Source: Candidatus Sivonenia alaskensis PMM_0068 (GTDB lineage: Bacteria > Cyanobacteriota > Cyanobacteriia > Gloeobacterales > PMM-0068). From it: 9,659 nucleotides of DNA. A program made the position numbers and the translations under genes. The DNA is taken from NCBI GenBank assembly GCA_949127685.1, contig CASBPW010000013.1, forward strand, positions 1-9,659, written 5' to 3'. A model generated the notes under the pieces. That model was given only the letters and a program-made list of their open reading frames with translations, searched no databases and was not told the DNA's origin. Shown here in pieces: positions 5,677-9,659 of the stretch. Each line of letters opens with the position of its first letter. Position 1 is the first letter of the stretch.

Positions 5677-8600
5677 ATGAAACGCATCGTCTTGATTGCG
5701 GGATTTGAATCTTTTAATGCGGGGCTGTACCGCGAGTGTGCGCTGCTTGCTCAGAAACGCTGTCCAGAATTAGATATTCAAGTATTCAGTGACAGGGATA
5801 TTGCCAGTAACCCAAAGGCTGTAGAAGCAGCCCTCCAGAGTGCTGAGGTCTTTTTTGGTAGTCTGATTTTTGACTATGACCAAGTGCTTTGGCTCAGAGA
5901 GCGGATCGCCCCAATTCCGATTCGTCTGATTTTTGAGTCTGCGCTGGAATTGATGAGCATGACTCAACTGGGTGCGTTTGCGATTGCAGAGCAACCCAAG
6001 GGCATGCCTGCACCGATTAAATTTATTCTCGATAAATTCAGTCAGGGGAGAGAGGAAGACCGATTAGCAGGTTATCTCAGCTTCCTGAAAATTGGTCCAA
6101 AACTTCTCAAATTCATTCCCGGTAAAAAAGCCCATGACTTGCGGAATTGGCTGGTTATCTACGGCTACTGGAATGCCGGGGGAGCAAACAATGTAGCCGC
6201 TTTGTTCTGGACTCTAGCCGAAGAGTATTTGGGACTCAGAGTTGGTGACATTCCTGAGCCTGTAACCATTCCCAACATGGGATTGCTGCACCCCGATCAC
6301 GCTGGCTATTTTGAATCACCCAAGCAGTATATCCAGTGGTATCACCAAAACAAGCCGGAAACTAAAGACTGGCCGGTAGCAGGAATTTTACTCTATCGCA
6401 AGCATGTGATTACCGAGCAACCCTATATTCCCCAATTAATTCGTCGTTTTGAACAGGATGGAATTATTCCGTTACCGATTTTTATCAATGGGGTGGAAGG
6501 ACATGTGGCGGTACGGGATTGGATGACCACCGACCATGAAATCGCTCAACGCAAGCAAGGAAATACCGAGCTTAAATCCCTTTCCTCAGAAGCAGCTAAA
6601 GTCCATGCCATCGTCTCTACGATTGGTTTTCCCTTGGTAGGAGGTCCGGCTGGTTCGATGGAAGCAGGTCGCCAGGTAGAAGTAGCAAAGCGGATTCTTG
6701 GTGCTAAGAATGTGCCTTATATAGTTTCTGCCCCGTTATTGATCCAAGATATTCATTCTTGGACGCGCCAGGGCATTGGTGGTTTGCAGAGTGTGGTTTT
6801 GTATGCCCTGCCAGAACTGGATGGGGCGATTGACCCAGTACCTTTAGGAGGGCTGGTTGGAGAGAAAATTTATCTCATTCCAGAACGGGCAGCGCGTCTG
6901 ACGGGGCGACTCAAGCACTGGATGTCCCTCCGGCAAAAGCCCCTAGCTGAACGACGGATTGCTGTGGTGCTCTATGGATTTCCGCCGGGCTATGGGGCGA
7001 CGGGAACTGCTGCCCTACTCAATGTCCCCCAATCCTTGGTGAAATTTCTACAGGCCCTCAAAGAGCAAGGCTATAACGTGGGCGATATTCCGGCAGAGGG
7101 AGAGGACTTAATTCGTCGGATCAGAGAAGCCGATGAATCTACGGTGCCTTCGAGAGAAGGAGAACCGGATAGAGCTATGGTCAATGCCCGCACGTTGGAA
7201 AAATGGCTGGGCTATCTTCGCTCTCACCGCATCGAAAAGCATTGGGGAGCGCTGACGGCTTCAGGTATTAAAACCTATGGCGACCAATTCCTTTTGGGGG
7301 GTGTGCAGCTTGGCAATGTTTGGATTGGCGTACAGCCTCCGCTGGGCATTTTGGGTGACCCGATGCGTTTGATGTTTGAACGGGATCTCACGCCTCATCC
7401 TCAGTACGCTGCGTTCTACCAATGGCTACAGCACGGATTCAACGCCGATGCCGTGGTCCATTTCGGGATGCATGGCACTTTTGAGTGGCTACCCGGTGCT
7501 CCTTTGGGCAATACGGGTTATTCCTGGCCGGATATTCTCTTAGGGAATTTGCCGAATCTCTATATCTACGCCGCAAACAATCCATCAGAATCAATCTTGG
7601 CGAAACGGCGAGGCTACGGGGTTTTAATTTCCCACAATGTCCCTCCCTATGGACGAGCAGGACTCTATAAAGAGTTAGTAACGCTTCGAGATTTGATAGC
7701 TGAATATCGTGAAGCCCCGGAGAAAAATTATGTTCTTAAAGAGGCGATTCTCAAGAAAATTCTGGATACTGGATTAGATACGGATTGCCCGTTTGAAGAG
7801 GCTCGGCATTTGGGCCTTGATTTCACTCCTGAAAATGCCAAACTCTTTAGTGCTAATGCGTTTAATCACTATTTAATCCAACTCTATGAATACCTACAGG
7901 TCTTAGAAGAGCGCCTTTTCTCTTCAGGCTTACATGTCTTGGGTAAACGGCCCAATGCGGAGGAATTGACAGGCTATCTAAATGCCTATTTCGGGGATGA
8001 ACTGCCTGTCGACATAATGGCAGCGATAGTTGCGGGTACGGATAGGGAGCGTATCCATCAGCAGTTTAAACTCAATGGTAAAACACCCAAAGTGGAAGAA
8101 GCCCTCCAGATTCGGGAACTCCTCGCTCAAACCACCGATGAATTGACGAACTTACTGCGGGGACTGAATGGAGAGTATATTCTTCCGGCTCCTGGAGGCG
8201 ACCTGCTGCGCGACGGCCCTGGCGTGTTGCCCACAGGCCGAAATATTCATGCCCTAGACCCGTACCGCATGCCTTCGCCTGCTGCCTTTGAACGGGGCCG
8301 AGAAGTGGCTCGGAAAATTTTGGCCCAACACCAGCAAGAACAGGGTTCCTATCCTGAAACCGTGGCGGTGATGCTTTGGGGTTTGGATGCCATCAAGACG
8401 AAGGGCGAATCTTTGGGAATTCTCTTGGAGCTGGTGGGAGCTGAACCGATTAAAGAAGGCACGGGCAGGATTGTGCGCTATGGTCTGAAACCCCTGTCAG
8501 AAATGGACCATCCCCGCATTGATGTACTGGCAAATCTATCAGGTATTTTCCGGGATAGTTTCGTCAATATTCTCGAACTTTTGGATGACCTATTTCAACG

Positions 8601-9432
8601 AGCGGCCGATGCCGATGAATCGGAAGCTCAGAACTTTATTCGCAAACATGCCCTCGCCCTCAAAGCCCAAGGCGTAGAAAATCCTACGGCCCGTCTATTT
8701 TCGAATCCTGCCGGGGACTTCGGATCTCTGGTGAATGACCAAGTAGTGTCTTCTAATTGGGAATCAGGCGAAGAATTAGGCCAGACCTGGCAAGGGCGCA
8801 ATACATTTAGCTATGGCAAAAAAGATAAGGGCCAAGCCCGACCTGAAGTTTTGAAAACGCTGCTCCAAACTACGGAGCACATCGTCCAGGAAATCGACTC
8901 GGTAGAATATGGCCTCACCGATATCCAGGAGTACTACGCCAATACGGGTGGGCTCAAACGGGCTGCCGAAAAGCAACAAAGTTTGGTCAGGAGACATGGT
9001 CGTGCACCGATCACCACGAGCTTTGTCGAAAGCTTTTCCAAGGACACCACTCCGCGCAAACTGGATGACCTTCTCCGCCTTGAATACCGTTCAAAATTGC
9101 TTAATCCTAAATGGGCTGAAGCAATGGCCAATCAAGGTTCTGGTGGAGCCTTTGAAATCTCCCAACGGATGACCGCGTTGGTCGGTTGGGGGGGGACAGT
9201 CGATTTCACAGATAAATGGGTTTATGATCAGGCTTCCCAAACCTATGCCCTCGATCCTGAAATGGCAAAAAAGCTACAGAAGGCTAATCCAGAAGCCTTT
9301 CGCAATATTGTCGGCAGAATGTTGGAAGCGCATGGTCGGGGGTTCTGGAAGCCGGATGATGAATGTTTGGAGAAATTGCAAGCACTTTATGAACAATCTG
9401 ATGAGGTCTTGGAAGGAATTACGGTTGCATAG
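5677..9432 (+). CDS. chlH: Magnesium chelatase subunit H (ChlH/BchH-type tetrapyrrole chelatase large subunit)
   Basis: This is the porphyrin-binding subunit of a class I AAA+ chelatase. With ChlI and ChlD it inserts Mg2+ into protoporphyrin IX, the first step dedicated to chlorophyll. The first 170 or so residues form the H-subunit N-terminal region: FFGSLIFDYDQ (59-69), FESALELM (86-93), YGYWNAGG (162-169). The rest is the CobN/Mg-chelatase domain: GLLHPDHAGYF (202-212), HFGMHGTFEWLPG (595-607), YAANNPSE (631-638), AKRR (642-645), LPTGRNIHALDP (851-862), and AHGRGFW (1218-1224) near the C-terminus. At 1251 residues it is about 80 shorter than canonical cyanobacterial ChlH (about 1330). Its EWLPG motif is CobN-like where ChlH usually has EFMPGKQ, so it may be a second H-type paralogue rather than the main ChlH; cobaltochelatase is less likely. 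The ATG is the first start after an in-frame TAA (5644-5646). A GGG 3 nt upstream is a weak ribosome binding site. No frameshift is seen. Confidence 0.85.
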   Translation: MKRIVLIAGFESFNAGLYRECALLAQKRCPELDIQVFSDRDIASNPKAVEAALQSAEVFFGSLIFDYDQVLWLRERIAPIPIRLIFESALELMSMTQLGAFAIAEQPKGMPAPIKFILDKFSQGREEDRLAGYLSFLKIGPKLLKFIPGKKAHDLRNWLVIYGYWNAGGANNVAALFWTLAEEYLGLRVGDIPEPVTIPNMGLLHPDHAGYFESPKQYIQWYHQNKPETKDWPVAGILLYRKHVITEQPYIPQLIRRFEQDGIIPLPIFINGVEGHVAVRDWMTTDHEIAQRKQGNTELKSLSSEAAKVHAIVSTIGFPLVGGPAGSMEAGRQVEVAKRILGAKNVPYIVSAPLLIQDIHSWTRQGIGGLQSVVLYALPELDGAIDPVPLGGLVGEKIYLIPERAARLTGRLKHWMSLRQKPLAERRIAVVLYGFPPGYGATGTAALLNVPQSLVKFLQALKEQGYNVGDIPAEGEDLIRRIREADESTVPSREGEPDRAMVNARTLEKWLGYLRSHRIEKHWGALTASGIKTYGDQFLLGGVQLGNVWIGVQPPLGILGDPMRLMFERDLTPHPQYAAFYQWLQHGFNADAVVHFGMHGTFEWLPGAPLGNTGYSWPDILLGNLPNLYIYAANNPSESILAKRRGYGVLISHNVPPYGRAGLYKELVTLRDLIAEYREAPEKNYVLKEAILKKILDTGLDTDCPFEEARHLGLDFTPENAKLFSANAFNHYLIQLYEYLQVLEERLFSSGLHVLGKRPNAEELTGYLNAYFGDELPVDIMAAIVAGTDRERIHQQFKLNGKTPKVEEALQIRELLAQTTDELTNLLRGLNGEYILPAPGGDLLRDGPGVLPTGRNIHALDPYRMPSPAAFERGREVARKILAQHQQEQGSYPETVAVMLWGLDAIKTKGESLGILLELVGAEPIKEGTGRIVRYGLKPLSEMDHPRIDVLANLSGIFRDSFVNILELLDDLFQRAADADESEAQNFIRKHALALKAQGVENPTARLFSNPAGDFGSLVNDQVVSSNWESGEELGQTWQGRNTFSYGKKDKGQARPEVLKTLLQTTEHIVQEIDSVEYGLTDIQEYYANTGGLKRAAEKQQSLVRRHGRAPITTSFVESFSKDTTPRKLDDLLRLEYRSKLLNPKWAEAMANQGSGGAFEISQRMTALVGWGGTVDFTDKWVYDQASQTYALDPEMAKKLQKANPEAFRNIVGRMLEAHGRGFWKPDDECLEKLQALYEQSDEVLEGITVA

Positions 9433-9519
9433 CCTATCGATTTTCCTAATATCCTCGGCGGTGATTTTATCCTGCATACTTGGATGGATTTCGCAGTGTT
9501 AGTTCTGCGCACCTAATAT

Positions 9520-9659
9520 TATGTCAGCTTAAATGCGCATATTATAGAAGGTAGTTCCTTGCGAGTTTGACTATACCCAAACGTCTTTGTGTTAGCCCTC
9601 ACCTTTCCATCGACGAATTGGAAAAGCGCTATCGCCAAGCCAAAACTGTGACTGAACGC
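9520..9659 (+). mobile_element. Left end of an IS630-family insertion sequence (partial)
   Basis: The start of a likely IS630-type transposase at 9567 is preceded by an AT-rich stretch, TATGTCAGCTTAAATGCGCA (9520-9539). This fits the usual place for a terminal inverted repeat, about 45 bp before the gene. IS630 elements insert at TA; the TA at 9520-9521 or one of its neighbours could be the target. The right end is outside the window, so neither the boundary nor the inverted repeat can be confirmed. Confidence 0.45.
9567..9659 (+). CDS. IS630-family transposase, N-terminal fragment (cut by window edge)
   Basis: Thirty-one codons are readable before the window ends. The segment PHLSIDELEKRYRQAK (11-26) resembles the start of the helix-turn-helix DNA-binding domain of cyanobacterial IS630-family transposases, which often begin with a serine/leucine-rich stretch and an LxxRYRxA motif. 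The frame opens after an in-frame TAG at 9552-9554. The only start codon before the conserved segment is TTG at 9567, giving M-T-I-P-K-R. No good ribosome binding site is close. The catalytic DDE residues would lie well beyond the right edge, so I cannot say whether the gene is intact. The family call rests on a short N-terminal match and could be wrong in detail. Confidence 0.6.
   Translation, partial: MTIPKRLCVSPHLSIDELEKRYRQAKTVTER

Noticed and set aside
9492..9509. Terminator hairpin after the chelatase gene (CGCAG / CTGCG with 8-nt loop)
   Set aside because: The stem is only 5 bp, has no U-run after it and lies 60 bp past the stop codon.

Overview
The window reads as chromosomal DNA of a cyanobacterium. 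The strongest marker is an intact Ycf4, a photosystem I assembly factor confined to oxygenic phototrophs. It lies near a large ChlH-type tetrapyrrole chelatase subunit and a PurA with cyanobacterial-looking ends. I cannot place the lineage more finely from sequence alone. Most of the window is core metabolism and photosynthesis rather than an accessory island. Only the right edge looks mobile.

Layout, left to right. Positions 1-2935 hold four genes in tandem on the minus strand, read right to left: a CysM-type cysteine synthase, hisB, ycf4 and the 5' part of a secreted gamma-glutamyltransferase that runs off the left edge. Gaps are 53 bp and 87 bp, then an 11-bp overlap between ycf4 and the transferase. 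A 146-bp divergent spacer (2936-3081) carries a good sigma70-type promoter for purA, with a 16-bp inverted repeat, TGTCA-N6-TGACA, lying over its -35 box. purA runs rightward to 4428. A 126-bp convergent spacer with a small hairpin or repeat-like sequence separates it from a minus-strand pair: an NnrU/Z-ISO-family membrane protein followed by an unrecognised two-helix membrane protein joined by an ATGA overlap. Divergent from this pair, the large chelatase gene runs from 5677 to 9432. Between the two divergent genes is a perfect consensus DnaA box with a GATC site directly on each side. After the chelatase gene come about 87 bp of unassigned sequence, then the probable left end and first 31 codons of an IS630-family transposase cut by the window edge.

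How the genes fit: the chelatase subunit acts with ChlI/ChlD-type AAA+ partners, not present here, to insert a metal into a tetrapyrrole. Ycf4 helps assemble photosystem I. An NnrU-family membrane protein beside a tetrapyrrole gene could act on pigments or haem, but that is only inference. HisB, PurA and CysM serve histidine, adenine nucleotide and cysteine synthesis. No stretch over 300 bp lacks a gene. I saw no tRNA, rRNA, CRISPR array or riboswitch, and no clear U-tract terminator. I found no obvious new multi-gene system. The best leads are the DnaA box, the NnrU plus small-membrane-protein pair, the mixed signature of the chelatase subunit and the purA operator candidate.
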